A stretch of DNA of 64,000 bases. Origin: Nocardia albiluteola (GTDB taxonomy: Bacteria; Actinomycetota; Actinomycetes; Mycobacteriales; Mycobacteriaceae). Made by a program: the position numbers and the translations under genes. The notes beneath the pieces were generated by a model. The model ran no database searches and was not told the origin of the DNA. It was given only the letters and a program-made list of their open reading frames with translations. The stretch is from positions 1,085,311-1,149,310 of the forward strand of contig NZ_JAHKNI010000001.1 of assembly GCF_018860155.1 (NCBI RefSeq). The letters are read 5' to 3'. Shown one piece after another: positions 1 through 10,075 of this stretch (within the stretch, counting starts at the first letter, position 1; every line of letters starts with the position of its first letter).

Positions 1-407
1 ATCGCGACCACGTGGAGCGGCTGGCTCGCCTGGGCGACGCGGTCGGCACGGCCTTCCAGATCTCCGACGACATCATCGACATCTCCTCGGCGTCCGAGCA
101 GTCCGGCAAGACCCCGGGCACCGATCTGCGCGAGGGCGTGCACACCCTGCCGGTGCTGTACGCGCTGCGCGACGAGGGCGCCGAGGGCGACCGCCTGCGC
201 AAGCTCCTGGCGCATCCACTCGAGTCCGACGACGAGGTCACCGAGGCCCTGGATCTGCTCTCGCGCTCGCGCGGCATGGTGCTGGCCAAGGAGAAGCTGC
301 AGGGCTATGCGGACATCGCGCACGCCGAGCTCTCGGCCCTGCCGTCCGGCCCCGCGAACGAGGCTTTGGAGCGCCTGGTCCGCTACACCATCGAACGCGT
401 CGGATAG
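1..407 (+). CDS. Polyprenyl diphosphate synthase, C-terminal part (5' end outside window)
   Basis: This is the last ~134 codons of a trans-isoprenyl diphosphate synthase, which condenses isopentenyl diphosphate onto an allylic primer to make the quinone side chain. The reading frame is open from the first bases of the window (first full codon at 3), so the gene begins upstream. The second aspartate-rich motif DDIID, which binds Mg-diphosphate, is visible just after FQIS, followed by the typical DLREG and TLPVLYAL segments. In Mycobacterium tuberculosis the same type of gene (grcC1) precedes htpX, the order seen here, so a heptaprenyl or longer-chain enzyme for menaquinone is likely. The chain length cannot be read from this fragment. 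Confidence 0.88.
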   Translation, partial: RDHVERLARLGDAVGTAFQISDDIIDISSASEQSGKTPGTDLREGVHTLPVLYALRDEGAEGDRLRKLLAHPLESDDEVTEALDLLSRSRGMVLAKEKLQGYADIAHAELSALPSGPANEALERLVRYTIERVG

Positions 408-667
408 GTTCGCCGCCGACTCGAATCTCGCTGCACTCTCCTGCGCGATGCCACCGTGACAACTGATTTCCTGTGCACATGGGTAACTCGCCGGGGACGG
501 GCCCACCTGAAGCGGGCCCTCATCCGCGGGCCCGACGAGCAAGTCTCCGGGCAAGCAACGGCACGCTGAAGTTCCGGGGAGGCGGGGGAGCCGGAACCTT
601 TTCTGCTGCTTCCTACGTTGACCTGGTGTAATAGTCGAACGGGGCGTGGAGAGGCGGTCGGGGACAG

Positions 668-1546
668 ATGCACGGTGGGTACGCGAACGGCCTGAAGACC
701 TTCGGGCTCATGGTCGGCATGTCGGCGCTGATCGTGCTGATCGGCGCGCTGTTCCACAACCCGGCGATCCTGGTCGTCGCGATCGTGCTGGCCGTCGGAA
801 TGAACGCCTACGCCTATTTCAGCAGCGATCGGCTCGCCTTGAAGGCCATGCACGCCCAGCCGGTGTCCGAGCTCGAGGCGCCGGTGATCTACCGGATCGT
901 GCGCGAGCTGGCCACTGCCGCGCGCCAGCCGATGCCCCGGCTCTACATCAGTCCGACCGCGGCCCCGAACGCCTTCGCCACCGGCCGCAACCCGCGCCAC
1001 GCCGCGGTCTGCTGCACCAGCGGCATCCTGCAGATCTTGGACGAGCGCGAGCTGCGCGCGGTGCTGGGGCACGAGCTGTCGCACGTGTACAACCGCGACA
1101 TCCTGATCTCCTCGGTGGCCGGAGCGCTGGCCGCGGTGATCTCCGGCCTGGCCAATCTGGCCTTCTTCGCGGGCATGTTCGGCGGCGGCAGCGATCGCGA
1201 CGAGGGCCCGAATATCATTGGCGTGCTGCTGGTTTCGCTGCTCGGTCCGATCGCGGCCTCGCTGATCAAGCTGGCCGTCTCGCGCTCGCGGGAGTACCAG
1301 GCCGACCAGGACGGCGCCGCGCTCACCGGCGACCCGCTGGCCCTGGCCTCGGCGCTGCGCAAGCTCGAGCGCGGCGTGGCCGCGGCCCCGCTGCCACCGG
1401 AGCCGCAGCTGACCGCGCAGTCGCACCTGATGATCGCCAACCCGTTCCGGGCCGGTGACCGCATGGCCCGCTGGTTCTCCACCCACCCGCCGATGGCGGA
1501 CCGCATCGCCCGCCTGGAGGCCATGGCGGGCGGCCCGCGGCGCTAG
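668..1546 (+). CDS. htpX: HtpX membrane zinc metalloprotease
   Basis: M48-family protease of the cytoplasmic membrane, 292 residues, thought to degrade misfolded membrane proteins. Two hydrophobic segments lie at about residues 10-30 and 32-50, followed by the zinc motif HELSH (135-139) and two more hydrophobic segments (about 148-172 and 183-204). The third zinc ligand is the Glu in the EYQAD motif (E209). The C-terminus has the STHPP signature seen in HtpX. The 260 bases upstream hold no gene. The stop codon overlaps that of the convergent yajQ gene by 3 bases within a shared CTAG. Gene order polyprenyl synthase-htpX-yajQ resembles M. tuberculosis, but no gpsA lies between htpX and yajQ here. 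Confidence 0.95.
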   Translation: MHGGYANGLKTFGLMVGMSALIVLIGALFHNPAILVVAIVLAVGMNAYAYFSSDRLALKAMHAQPVSELEAPVIYRIVRELATAARQPMPRLYISPTAAPNAFATGRNPRHAAVCCTSGILQILDERELRAVLGHELSHVYNRDILISSVAGALAAVISGLANLAFFAGMFGGGSDRDEGPNIIGVLLVSLLGPIAASLIKLAVSRSREYQADQDGAALTGDPLALASALRKLERGVAAAPLPPEPQLTAQSHLMIANPFRAGDRMARWFSTHPPMADRIARLEAMAGGPRR

Positions 1547-2034
1547 CGGTAGTTCACGAACTGCAGGGCAATATCGAGGTCGGTGTTCTTCAGCAGGGCG
1601 ATCACGGCCTGCAGGTCGTCGCGCTTCTTGCTGCTCACGCGCAGTTCCTCGCCCTGGATCTGGGCCTTGACGCCCTTGGGGCCCTCGTCGCGGATCTTCT
1701 TGGAGATCTTCTTCGCGTTCTCGGTGGAGATGCCCTGCACCAGTGAACCTGTGATCTTGTACACCTTGCCCGAGGCCTGCGGGTCGCCCGCGTCGAAGGC
1801 CTTCAGGGAGATGTCGCGGCGGATGAGCTTCTCCTTGAACACATCCAACGCGGCCTTGACCCGGTCTTCGGACTCGGCGGACAGCACGATCTTCTCCTCG
1901 CCCGACCATTCGATGCTCGCGCCGGTGCCGCGGAAGTCGTAGCGGGTCGTCAGCTCCTTGGCTGCCTGGTTGAGGGCATTGTCGACCTCCTGGTGATCGA
2001 CCTTGCTGACGACATCGAATGAGGAATCGGCCAC
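1543..2034 (-). CDS. yajQ: YajQ family nucleotide-binding protein (UPF0234)
   Basis: A 163-residue protein with the YajQ hallmarks: [10 protein letters not shown] at the start, RYDFRG, a VKAQIQGE segment and the C-terminal ALQFVNYR. Family members are small soluble proteins with two RNA-recognition-like folds. Some bind cyclic di-GMP, and binding of nucleotides or tRNA has been proposed for others. The gene faces htpX and the two stop codons share bases. The role in this organism is not known; the family assignment is firm, the ligand is not. Confidence 0.93.
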   Translation of the reverse strand: MADSSFDVVSKVDHQEVDNALNQAAKELTTRYDFRGTGASIEWSGEEKIVLSAESEDRVKAALDVFKEKLIRRDISLKAFDAGDPQASGKVYKITGSLVQGISTENAKKISKKIRDEGPKGVKAQIQGEELRVSSKKRDDLQAVIALLKNTDLDIALQFVNYR

Positions 2035-2240
2035 ACTGTGCTCCTGTCTCGCTGGGGTTCTGCTCCGACGCTACTGGCGCGCGGGGGTGCGGCGCCAGCG
2101 TCTTCGGTCGCGGTGTCGCCGTCGCTCTCCGGCGCGGCGAATCGGCTGTGGGAGGCCTGACAGTACCCCTGCCACCAGCCAGTTTGCGTAGACGGGGTGC
2201 CGTCGTTGTATTCTGCTCAGCGCGCTGAAGAGCGTGTTTT

Positions 2241-2321
2241 GGCGGATTGCCCGAGCGGCCAAAGGGAGCTGACTGTAAATCAGCCGCGCAAGCTTCGGAG
2301 GTTCGAATCCTTCATCCGCCA
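2241..2321 (+). tRNA. tRNA-Tyr (GTA)
   Basis: Acceptor arms GGCGGAT and ATCCGCC pair, followed by discriminator A. The anticodon stem GCTGA/TCAGC holds the loop CTGTAAA with anticodon GTA at 2275-2277. The T arm contains GGTTCGAATCC. The long variable arm (CGCGCAAGCTTCGGA region) is as expected for a class II tRNA-Tyr. The 3' CCA is not encoded. A possible -10 box TATTCT lies at 2209-2214. Confidence 0.96.
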
Positions 2322-2507
2322 CAACCGAACCCCCGTGGAATCACTCCATGGGGGTTCGTTCGTTCGCGGGCCCCGCGCCCGCGGCGATGAGCGCGGAAAC
2401 CCGGCTTGACCTCACGGTTTGGTGAGATCGGGGTGGAGTGTGTAACCTCGTTCAAGGCTTCGGCGCCCCGGGTGCGAGCGATCGCAATCAGGAGCGCAGG
2501 TAGTCAT

Positions 2508-2580
2508 GCCCCCTTAGCTCAGTCGGCAGAGCGTTTCCATGGTAAGGAAAAGGTCAACGGTTCGATTCCGTTAGGGGGCT
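2508..2580 (+). tRNA. tRNA-Thr (GGT)
   Basis: Acceptor arms GCCCCCT and AGGGGGC, D arm TAGCTCAGTCGGCAGAGC, and anticodon stem TTTCC/GGAAA with loop ATGGTAA give anticodon GGT at 2541-2543. The T loop is GGTTCGATTCC. Discriminator T; CCA is not encoded. Second of three tRNA genes before rpmG. Confidence 0.95.
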
Positions 2581-2647
2581 CGCCGGATTGCCGGTGGTGG
2601 CCGACGGCATCTCATAGGGCCCCGGCACCATCGCAAGCCGACCCTAT

Positions 2648-2720
2648 GGCGGTGTAGCTCAGTCGGTAGAGCAAACGACTCATAATCGTTGTGTCGCCGG
2701 TTCAAGTCCGGCCATCGCTA
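2648..2720 (+). tRNA. tRNA-Met (CAT), elongator type
   Basis: Acceptor arms GGCGGTG and CATCGCT pair with two G-U pairs. The anticodon stem AACGA/TCGTT frames the loop CTCATAA with CAT at 2681-2683. The first acceptor pair is G-U rather than the unpaired position typical of initiator tRNA, and the anticodon stem lacks the three G-C pairs of initiators, so this is the elongator tRNA. It lies 45 bases before rpmG and may be co-transcribed with it. Confidence 0.94.
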
Positions 2721-2765
2721 CAAAGACCGAAACCTCCGTCAGGTTGACCCGAAAGAAGGCATATC

Positions 2766-2936
2766 GTGGCCGCGAAGTCCACTGATGTCCGGCCAAAGAT
2801 CACCTTGGCCTGCGAGCAGTGCAAGCACCGTAACTACATCACCAAGAAGAACCGGCGTAACGACCCGGATCGGCTGGAGCTGAAGAAGTTCTGCCCGAAC
2901 TGCGGCACCCACCGGGCCCACCGCGAATCTCGCTAG
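2766..2936 (+). CDS. rpmG: 50S ribosomal protein L33
   Basis: A 56-residue gene starting at GTG 2766. It carries ITLACEQCK and [11 protein letters not shown], two CxxC pairs that mark the zinc-binding (C+) form of L33, and ends in the basic tail HRAHRES plus R. L33 binds 23S rRNA near the E site. The order tRNAs-rpmG-had genes-trpT-secE-nusG matches that of mycobacteria, which supports the call. The gene lies close behind tRNA-Met and about 200 bases before hadAB. Confidence 0.95.
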
Positions 2937-3141
2937 TACTCCACGCGTGCTGCTGCCGCGCGCGACGTCACTGACGGACCGGGAGGGAAGCTTGCGTTAC
3001 CGCCGGGTCCCGGAGTACGTCGCTGTCAGAATCAGCCTTCATTGCCGGAGCAGGGTTTAACCCGCTCCGGCATTTGGCGTCTCACCCGGCAGTCAGCGCT
3101 CCGGCCGATCCCGGTAGCGGGGTCAGATAGGGACAGCTTTC

Positions 3142-4206
3142 GTGACAATCTCCGAAATCGAAACCGTCGCACCGGCGCAAGGTTCCGATCCGGCCGCCCA
3201 TGCGCTGGCTATGGTCGGGCACCACTATCGCGTCGACGACTACTACGAGGTCGGCCGCGAGAAGGTGCGCGAGTACGCGCGCGCCGTGCAGGACTACCAC
3301 CCGGCGCACTGGGACGAGGATGTCGCGGCCGAATTCGGCTACGACGGGCTGCTGGCCCCGGTGACCTTCATCTCCCTGGTCGGAATTCTGGCCCAGCGCA
3401 AGCTGTTCGAGCAGGTCGTCACGGGTTACGACCTGAGTCAGATCATGCAGACCGACCAGATCCTGGAATTCCACCGCCCGATCCGGGTCGGCGATCAGCT
3501 GATCTGCGATGTGTACCTGCACTCGTTCCGGCAGGCCTTCGGCGGCGACATCATCGTCACCAAGAACATCGTCACCTCGCGCGACGAGCTGGTCCTGACC
3601 ACCTACACCACCCTGGTCGGGCGCAGCGGCGGCGATATCGACCCGAACATCGACAAGGCCGTGCGCAACGTGCTGATGCACGGCATCGGCGAGGAGGCGC
3701 CCGGAACTCATCCGCGCACCACGCCGCCGGGCTCCGAGCCGCCCAGGCGGGTCGCCACCGTCCCGAGGATCGCGCCGAGCAGGCGCGCGCTGCGCTTCGA
3801 GGACGTCGTGCTGGGCGCCGAGCTGCCGGCCCGTCTCGTGCGCCTCACGCGCGGCGATCTGGTGAACTACGCCGGTGTGTCCGGCGACGCGAACCCGATC
3901 CACTGGAGCGACGAGATGGTCAAGCTCGCCGATCTGGACAACGTCGTCGCGCACGGCATGCTCACCATGGGCCTGGGCGGTGGCTTCGTGACCTCGTGGC
4001 TGGGCGATCCGGGCGCGATCAAGGAGTACAACGTCCGGTTCACCAGCCCGGTCTACGTGTCCCCGGACAAGCCTGCCGAGGTCGAGTACACCGGCAAGGT
4101 CAAGTCGGTCGACCCCGAGACCCGCACCGCCGTCGTCGCGATCACCGCGCGGTTCGAGGGCAAGAAGATCTTCGGGCGGGCCACGGCAACCGTTCAGCTG
4201 GCGTAG
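3142..4206 (+). CDS. hadAB: Fused (3R)-hydroxyacyl-ACP dehydratase HadA-HadB
   Basis: A 354-residue double-hotdog dehydratase of the FAS-II cycle that extends mycolic acid chains. Residues about 30-165 form a HadA-like domain that lacks catalytic residues: where the active motif should be it reads QDYHPAHW. A Pro/Arg-rich linker follows (about 185-215). Residues 215-354 form the HadB-like catalytic half with the hydratase motif GVSGDANPIH, giving catalytic D249 and H254. In M. tuberculosis hadA and hadB are separate and followed by hadC; here they are one gene and no hadC follows. Start GTG 3142 has a GGGA-type ribosome site 8 bases upstream. Confidence 0.92.
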   Translation: MTISEIETVAPAQGSDPAAHALAMVGHHYRVDDYYEVGREKVREYARAVQDYHPAHWDEDVAAEFGYDGLLAPVTFISLVGILAQRKLFEQVVTGYDLSQIMQTDQILEFHRPIRVGDQLICDVYLHSFRQAFGGDIIVTKNIVTSRDELVLTTYTTLVGRSGGDIDPNIDKAVRNVLMHGIGEEAPGTHPRTTPPGSEPPRRVATVPRIAPSRRALRFEDVVLGAELPARLVRLTRGDLVNYAGVSGDANPIHWSDEMVKLADLDNVVAHGMLTMGLGGGFVTSWLGDPGAIKEYNVRFTSPVYVSPDKPAEVEYTGKVKSVDPETRTAVVAITARFEGKKIFGRATATVQLA

Positions 4207-4225
4207 GTGCTGCCCAGGGGCCGGA

Positions 4226-4255
4226 TTGGCGGTGCGCGGGGGCGTACCGTACACT
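4226..4255 (+). promoter_or_regulatory. Candidate SigA-type promoter for tRNA-Trp/secE-nusG
   Basis: TTGGCG at 4226-4231 and TACACT at 4250-4255 are 18 bases apart. They lie in the 208-base gap between hadAB and tRNA-Trp. Position and spacing fit a housekeeping promoter; not tested. Confidence 0.45.
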
Positions 4256-4414
4256 CGGGACTCTGGGGTCACCAGCCGCTGCGCGCTGCTCTGAAAGGGG
4301 CTGGTTCCGGGCGACTTTCGCCGGAGCTGGCAAACCGCAGGGGCGGCGCGCGTGTTGTGTGGTCACCCGGGTACAACTGAATAGCACGGTGCTGGAAAGT
4401 ACAGATCCAGCCGA

Positions 4415-4487
<73 letters not shown>

Positions 4488-4559
4488 CACCCGTAGCGAC
4501 TGTTTGCAGGTCGCTCGAAAGTGCGAGAATGCCAGCGACGAAGCGTAGAGAGGATCGAC

Positions 4560-4943
4560 GTGTCCGATGACGATGACACCGCCGCGGTGAGTCGTCCGAG
4601 CGGCAAGCGGTCGTCTCGGCGGGCTCGTACCGCATCGTCGGATCACGAGAACGGCTCGGTCGCCACGATCGAGCGGGATCGTTCCCGTGATGCCGCGGCA
4701 TCGCGGAAGTCCGCCAAGCCGTCCGGCAAGAAGAACGCCGCGAAGGGTAAGGGCAATCCGCTCAAGCGCCTGGTGAAGTTCCTGAAAGAGGTCATCCAGG
4801 AGCTGCGCAAGGTCATTTGGCCCAACCGCAAGCAGATGGTCACCTATACGACTGTGGTCTTGGTGTTCGTGATCTTCACGGTCGCGTTCATCGCAGGGTT
4901 GGATCTGGCGTTCATCAAGGGTGTCAGCTGGCTGTTCGGCTAG
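4560..4943 (+). CDS. secE: Preprotein translocase subunit SecE
   Basis: Small membrane subunit of the SecYEG channel, 127 residues. The Ser/Arg/Lys-rich N-terminal tail typical of actinobacterial SecE is followed by the conserved amphipathic helix ([18 protein letters not shown]) and one membrane segment from about residue 97. Start GTG 4560 was preferred over an in-frame ATG at 4521 because AGAGAGG sits 7 bases upstream of the GTG and nothing similar precedes the ATG. It lies 49 bases before nusG, and the two are likely co-transcribed. Confidence 0.95.
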   Translation: MSDDDDTAAVSRPSGKRSSRRARTASSDHENGSVATIERDRSRDAAASRKSAKPSGKKNAAKGKGNPLKRLVKFLKEVIQELRKVIWPNRKQMVTYTTVVLVFVIFTVAFIAGLDLAFIKGVSWLFG

Positions 4944-4968
4944 CTGACGCCTCGGCGCCAGGCGGTAA

Positions 4969-5802
<834 letters not shown>

Positions 5803-5806
5803 GGCG

Positions 5807-5832
5807 GTCGGGGGCGATTTACGGCCCCCGAC
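5807..5832 (+). terminator. Hairpin after nusG
   Basis: Arms GTCGGGGGC (5807-5815) and GCCCCCGAC (5824-5832) make a perfect 9-bp stem with an 8-base loop, 4 bases after the nusG stop. There is no clear T-tract. It could be a weak terminator or part of the rplK leader. TACACT at 5843-5848 downstream may be a -10 box for rplKA. Confidence 0.5.
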
Positions 5833-5957
5833 GTCGCTCGACTACACTTGCTGGGTTGCGCCTCGGCCGACCGTATTTCTCGTGCGGTCGATAATGCCGG
5901 GGCGCGGTCCGGAAAAGGCTTACGGGAATCCGTAAGAAACCTAACCAAGGAAGAAAG

Positions 5958-6392
5958 ATGCCCCCCAAGAAGAAGAAGGTCGCTGGGCTCATCAAGCTCC
6001 AGATCAAGGCCGGCGCGGCGAACCCCGCCCCGCCGGTTGGTCCCGCGCTGGGTCAGCACGGCGTCAACATCATGGAGTTCTGCAAGGCGTACAACGCCGC
6101 GACCGAGTCGCAGCGCGGCAACGTCATCCCGGTCGAGATCACGGTCTACGAGGATCGCTCGTTCGACTTCAAGCTGAAGACCCCGCCCGCCGCCCAGTTG
6201 CTGCTCAAGGCCGCCGGTGTGCCGAAGGGTTCGGCCGAGCCGCACAAGACCAAGGTCGCCAAGGTCACCATGGATCAGATCCGGGAGATCGCCAAGACCA
6301 AGCAGGAAGATCTGAACGCCAAGGACATCGATCAGGCGGCGAAGATCATCGCGGGCACCGCTCGCTCGATGGGTATCACCGTCGCCGACTAA
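5958..6392 (+). CDS. rplK: 50S ribosomal protein L11
   Basis: A 144-residue protein of the GTPase-associated centre that binds 23S rRNA. It begins [16 protein letters not shown] and contains the hallmark [17 protein letters not shown] and the C-terminal rRNA-binding end GTARSMGI. An AAGGAAGAA ribosome site precedes ATG 5958. It forms a pair with rplA, 72 bases downstream. Confidence 0.97.
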   Translation: MPPKKKKVAGLIKLQIKAGAANPAPPVGPALGQHGVNIMEFCKAYNAATESQRGNVIPVEITVYEDRSFDFKLKTPPAAQLLLKAAGVPKGSAEPHKTKVAKVTMDQIREIAKTKQEDLNAKDIDQAAKIIAGTARSMGITVAD

Positions 6393-6464
6393 GAGCCTCC
6401 CGGCTCGGTGGGAGGGACGGCCAGTCCCGCTACCACTTCTGACTCCAGAACAGGACAGACAATC

Positions 6465-7178
6465 ATGGCAAAACGAAGCAAGGCTTATCTCGAGGCGGCT
6501 GCCAAGGTCGACCAGTCGCAGCTGTACTCCCCGCTGGCCGCCGCGCGGCTGGCCAAGGAGACCGCCACCACGAAGACCGACGCCACCGTCGAGGTCGCCG
6601 TGCGCCTGGGTGTCGACCCGCGCAAGGCCGACCAGATGGTCCGCGGCACCGTCAACCTGCCCCACGGCACCGGTAAGACCGCCCGCGTCATCGTGTTCGC
6701 GGTCGGCGACAAGGCCGCCGAGGCCGAGGCCGCCGGTGCGGACGCCGTGGGTGCCGAGGATCTGATCGAGCGCATCCAGGGCGGCTGGCTGGACTTCGAC
6801 GCCGCGATCGCCACCCCGGACCAGATGGCCAAGGTCGGCCGCATCGCCCGCGTGCTGGGCCCGCGTGGCCTGATGCCGAACCCGAAGACGGGCACGGTCA
6901 CCCCCGATGTGACCAAGGCCGTCAACGAAATCAAGGGCGGCAAGATCAACTTCCGCGTCGACAAGCAGGCCAACCTGCACTTCGTGATCGGCAAGGCATC
7001 CTTCGACGACACCAAGCTGGTGGAGAACTACGGCGCCGCGCTCGAGGAGATCCTGCGCGTGAAGCCCTCCACCGCGAAGGGCCGCTACGTCAAGAAGGTG
7101 ACGGTTTCGACGAACACCGGCCCGGGCATCCCGGTGGACCCGAACCGCACCCGCAACCTCACCGAAGAGGACGCGTAG
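6465..7178 (+). CDS. rplA: 50S ribosomal protein L1
   Basis: A 237-residue L1, the stalk protein at the ribosomal E site and, in many bacteria, translational repressor of its own operon. It starts [16 protein letters not shown] and contains the conserved [17 protein letters not shown] segment. The ATG at 6465 was chosen over an in-frame upstream start because homologues begin MAKRSK and an AGGACA site lies about 9 bases before it. A strong terminator follows. Confidence 0.97.
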   Translation: MAKRSKAYLEAAAKVDQSQLYSPLAAARLAKETATTKTDATVEVAVRLGVDPRKADQMVRGTVNLPHGTGKTARVIVFAVGDKAAEAEAAGADAVGAEDLIERIQGGWLDFDAAIATPDQMAKVGRIARVLGPRGLMPNPKTGTVTPDVTKAVNEIKGGKINFRVDKQANLHFVIGKASFDDTKLVENYGAALEEILRVKPSTAKGRYVKKVTVSTNTGPGIPVDPNRTRNLTEEDA

Positions 7179-7190
7179 CAGTAGGACTTC

Positions 7191-7223
7191 GAAGGGCCGG
7201 TACGAATTTCGTACCGGCCCTTC
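7191..7223 (+). terminator. Terminator after rplA
   Basis: GAAGGGCCGGTACGAA (7191-7206) and its exact complement (7208-7223) form a 16-bp inverted repeat starting 13 bases after the rplA stop, followed by GTGTTTC. It separates rplKA from the rplJL unit. Confidence 0.85.
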
Positions 7224-7284
7224 GTGTTTCACGCCGACCGCGGGGGGTGGCCCGCCCGGGACGAGGAGTGCGATGCACCCCGTT

Positions 7285-7314
7285 TTGGCAGATGAGGGCA
7301 CCTTCAGCTATCCT
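7285..7314 (+). promoter_or_regulatory. Candidate rplJ promoter
   Basis: TTGGCA (7285-7290) and TATCCT (7309-7314), spacing 18, lie in the 445-base gap before rplJ. Transcription from here would make a leader of roughly 300 bases containing the hairpin at 7497-7526. Confidence 0.45.
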
Positions 7315-7496
7315 GGACGACGGTCGTTGGCTAGTTCAGCGATCACCCCCAATCGTTCTACCGAAGACCGTTGGTCGCTGTTCGCAGCTCGTGAGAGTTG
7401 CAGGCAGTCGAAGGTTCGGCGAATTTCGCTGGCGGCCCACGCAGGGAGAGCCGAGGTCGGGAAGCCGCGAGCCGCGAGGTTTGCGATGTTTCTTGT

Positions 7497-7526
7497 GCGC
7501 CCCGGAACGCTCTGCGTCCGGGGCGC
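7497..7526 (+). promoter_or_regulatory. Possible L10 leader hairpin upstream of rplJ
   Basis: GCGCCCCGGA (7497-7506) and TCCGGGGCGC (7517-7526) pair perfectly. The loop can extend by CGC/GCG with one bulged A. The position about 100 bases before rplJ, inside an otherwise gene-free 445-base region, fits the autogenous L10 leader known in many bacteria, where the L10-L12 complex binds its own mRNA. An attenuator is the alternative. Assigned from position and structure only. Confidence 0.5.
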
Positions 7527-7623
7527 TTCGCATTTCGCCCCCGCTCGGAAATCGGTAGCTGGGTCCCGGTCCGCCGGGACGACGACACCACTACAGAACC
7601 GACATCCAGAGAGGAGGCGAAGT

Positions 7624-8187
7624 ATGGCAAAAACCTGGAAGGTCGAGGCGGTCGAGGAGATCGCCGAACAGTTCAAGGGCTCTACCGCCACCGTGGTCAC
7701 GGAGTACCGTGGCCTGTCGGTCGGTAAGATCACCGAGCTGCGGCGGGCACTGGGCGAGAACGCCACCTACTCCGTCGCCAAGAACACCCTGGTCAAGCGT
7801 GCGGCCGCCAAGGCGGGCGTCGAAGGCCTGGATGAGTTGTTCGTCGGGCCGACCGCCATCACCTTCATCCACGGTGAGCCGGTCGACGCCGCGAAGGCCC
7901 TGAAGACCTTCGCCAAGGACAACAAGGCGCTGATCATCAAGGGCGGATACATGGACGGCGCCGCGCTGTCCGTGTCCGAGGTCGAGAAGATCGCCGACCT
8001 GGAGTCCCGCGAGGTGCTGCTGTCCAAGCTGGCCGGCGCCATGAAGGGCAACCTGTCCAAGGCCGCGAGCCTGTTCGCCGCGCCTGCCGGTCAGGTCGTG
8101 CGCCTGTTCGCCGCGCTCGAGGACAAGCAGCGTGCCGGTGCCCCGGCCGAGGCCGCCCCGGCCGATGCTCCGGCCGACGCCGAATAA
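7624..8187 (+). CDS. rplJ: 50S ribosomal protein L10
   Basis: A 187-residue L10, the stalk base on which L7/L12 dimers assemble. It carries the N-terminal rRNA-binding region ([20 protein letters not shown]) and the C-terminal helix followed by an Ala/Pro-rich tail. AGAGGAGG lies 7 bases before ATG 7624. It is followed by rplL after 60 bases. Confidence 0.97.
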   Translation: MAKTWKVEAVEEIAEQFKGSTATVVTEYRGLSVGKITELRRALGENATYSVAKNTLVKRAAAKAGVEGLDELFVGPTAITFIHGEPVDAAKALKTFAKDNKALIIKGGYMDGAALSVSEVEKIADLESREVLLSKLAGAMKGNLSKAASLFAAPAGQVVRLFAALEDKQRAGAPAEAAPADAPADAE

Positions 8188-8247
8188 CCAAACCCCCCAA
8201 CACTTTTCCCGCTTCGGCGGGGATGACCCCACTGAAAGGAAGCCATC

Positions 8248-8628
8248 ATGGCCAACGTTGACGAGCTGCTCGAGACCATCGGCGGCATGACCCTGCTCGA
8301 GCTGTCGGACTTCGTCAAGAAGTTCGAGGAGAAGTTCGAGGTCACCGCCGCTGCGCCGGTCGCCGTGGCCGCCGTTGCCGGTGCCGCTGCCCCCGCCGAG
8401 GCCGCCGAGGAGCAGGACGAGTTCGACGTCGTCCTCGAGGGCGCTGGTGACAAGAAGATCCAGGTCATCAAGGTCGTGCGCGAGATCGTCTCCGGCCTGG
8501 GCCTGAAGGAGGCCAAGGACCTCGTCGAGAGCGCCCCGAAGCCGATCCTGGAGAAGGTCGCCAAGGATGCCGCCGAGGCCGCCAAGGCGAAGCTGGAAGA
8601 GGCCGGCGCCAAGGTCTCCGTCAAGTAA
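8248..8628 (+). CDS. rplL: 50S ribosomal protein L7/L12
   Basis: A 126-residue stalk protein that recruits translational GTPases. The N-terminal dimerisation region ([20 protein letters not shown]) is followed by an Ala-rich hinge and the C-terminal domain with [11 protein letters not shown] and [21 protein letters not shown] precedes ATG 8248. A strong terminator follows. Confidence 0.98.
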   Translation: MANVDELLETIGGMTLLELSDFVKKFEEKFEVTAAAPVAVAAVAGAAAPAEAAEEQDEFDVVLEGAGDKKIQVIKVVREIVSGLGLKEAKDLVESAPKPILEKVAKDAAEAAKAKLEEAGAKVSVK

Positions 8629-8663
8629 GACGGTTCGACACACGCGACGCGGCGTGTCGCAAA

Positions 8664-8706
8664 AGCGGGCGGTTCCCCCTGGGGGAGCCGCCCGCTGTCG
8701 TGTTTT
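8664..8706 (+). terminator. Rho-independent terminator after rplL
   Basis: AGCGGGCGG (8664-8672) pairs with CCGCCCGCT (8688-8696), and the inner CCCCC/GGGGG extends the stem. TGTTTTT follows at 8701-8707. It ends the ribosomal protein unit 36 bases after the rplL stop. Confidence 0.85.
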
Positions 8707-8989
8707 TAGAGGAATGCGGCGGCGCCGCGGCATGGGATTTCCCACTTCGGAGGCCGGATTAGAACGTGTTTCTGCTGGTCACCCCGCAGGTGCGCTTTAA
8801 AAGGATCGCGGTACTCATTACTCGGCGGTAGGTAGGGATGGGATTGCACGTTTCCATGCGCTACAGTGGCCGCACCCAGTGCGACGCGTCACATCGCGCT
8901 GCGTTGTATCAGCCGCGAGCTGTATCGGATGCAGCCAGTCGGTGACACGGCGTTTGGGATGCTCGTTGGCAAGAAATGTGGAGGTTGGC

Positions 8990-10066
8990 GTGGGCGTCGA
9001 GGTCCGGACCGAGGGAGTCACGAAATCCTTCGGCTCTCAGCGTATTTGGCAGGATGTCACCCTGACTCTGCCCACAGGGGAAGTCAGTGCACTGCTGGGC
9101 CCCTCCGGTACCGGTAAATCGGTCTTCCTGAAGTCGCTGATCGGACTGCTGCGCCCCGAGCGCGGGTCCATCTTCATCGACGGTACCGACATCACGACAT
9201 GCTCCAACAAGGAGTTGTACGAGATTCGCAAGCTGTTCGGCGTGCTGTTCCAGGACGGCGCGCTGTTCGGGTCGATGAATCTCTTCGACAACACCGCGTT
9301 CCCGCTGCGTGAGCACACCAAGAAGAGCGAATCCGAGATCAAGAAGATCGTTATGGAGAAGCTCGAGCTGACCGGTCTGCTCGGCGCGGAAAACAAACTC
9401 CCCGGCGAGATCTCCGGTGGTATGCGCAAGCGCGCCGGCCTGGCCCGTGCGCTGGTGCTGGACCCGCAGATCATCCTCGTCGACGAGCCCGACTCCGGTC
9501 TGGATCCCGTTCGCACGACATATCTGTCGCAGCTGTTGATCGACATCAACGCCCAGATCGACGCGACGATCCTGATCGTGACGCACAACATCAACCTCGC
9601 GCGCAGCGTGCCCGACAACATCGGCATGCTGTTCCGTCGCCAGCTGGTGATGTTCGGCCCGCGCGAGGTGCTGCTGACCTCCGAGGAGCCCGTGGTCAAG
9701 CAGTTCCTCAACGGCCGCATGGTCGGTCCGATCGGCATGTCCGAGGAGAAGGACGAGGCCCAGATGGCCCGCGAGCAGGCCCTGGCCGAGGCGGGTCACT
9801 ACGACAACGGCACCGAGGAGATCGAGGGCATCATCCCGCAGATGAAAGCCACACCCGGTATGCCGGTTCGCCAGGCGGTGGGGCGGCGGCGACAGCGGGT
9901 CATGGAGATCCTGCACACGCTGCCGCACGCGGCCCAGGTCGCGATCCAGGAATCCATGGAAGAGAACGGCGATACACAAGTGCTGCCTGCCTATTCCGGG
10001 AACCCTCCGGAATACCCCGGCAACGCGTACGACACCACCGTGCGCCACAACACAACTAACGGGTAA
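8990..10066 (+). CDS. mceG: MceG/MlaF-type ABC transporter ATPase
   Basis: A 358-residue ATPase that powers Mce lipid import. Walker A GPSGTGKS is at 37-44; the signature ISGGMRKR, Walker B IILVDEPDSGLDP and the H-loop VTHN follow in order. The C-terminal ~100 residues (after GRMVGPIGMSEEKDE) are the extension typical of MceG/Mkl. Start GTG 8990 was chosen because GGAGG lies 5 bases upstream; an open frame extends further 5' but lacks family similarity. In M. tuberculosis mkl also lies downstream of rplL but apart from the mce operons; here it heads one, 9 bases before yrbEA. Confidence 0.94.
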   Translation: MGVEVRTEGVTKSFGSQRIWQDVTLTLPTGEVSALLGPSGTGKSVFLKSLIGLLRPERGSIFIDGTDITTCSNKELYEIRKLFGVLFQDGALFGSMNLFDNTAFPLREHTKKSESEIKKIVMEKLELTGLLGAENKLPGEISGGMRKRAGLARALVLDPQIILVDEPDSGLDPVRTTYLSQLLIDINAQIDATILIVTHNINLARSVPDNIGMLFRRQLVMFGPREVLLTSEEPVVKQFLNGRMVGPIGMSEEKDEAQMAREQALAEAGHYDNGTEEIEGIIPQMKATPGMPVRQAVGRRRQRVMEILHTLPHAAQVAIQESMEENGDTQVLPAYSGNPPEYPGNAYDTTVRHNTTNG

Positions 10067-10075
10067 CATACGCGC

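Noticed and set aside
383..1909. Long minus-strand frame opposite htpX and yajQ
   Set aside because: Arg/Gly/His-rich translation without domains, antiparallel to clearly real genes; a by-product of high GC.
2241..2720. tRNA cluster as an integration site
   Set aside because: No integrase gene, partial tRNA repeat or foreign segment is visible next to the tRNAs.
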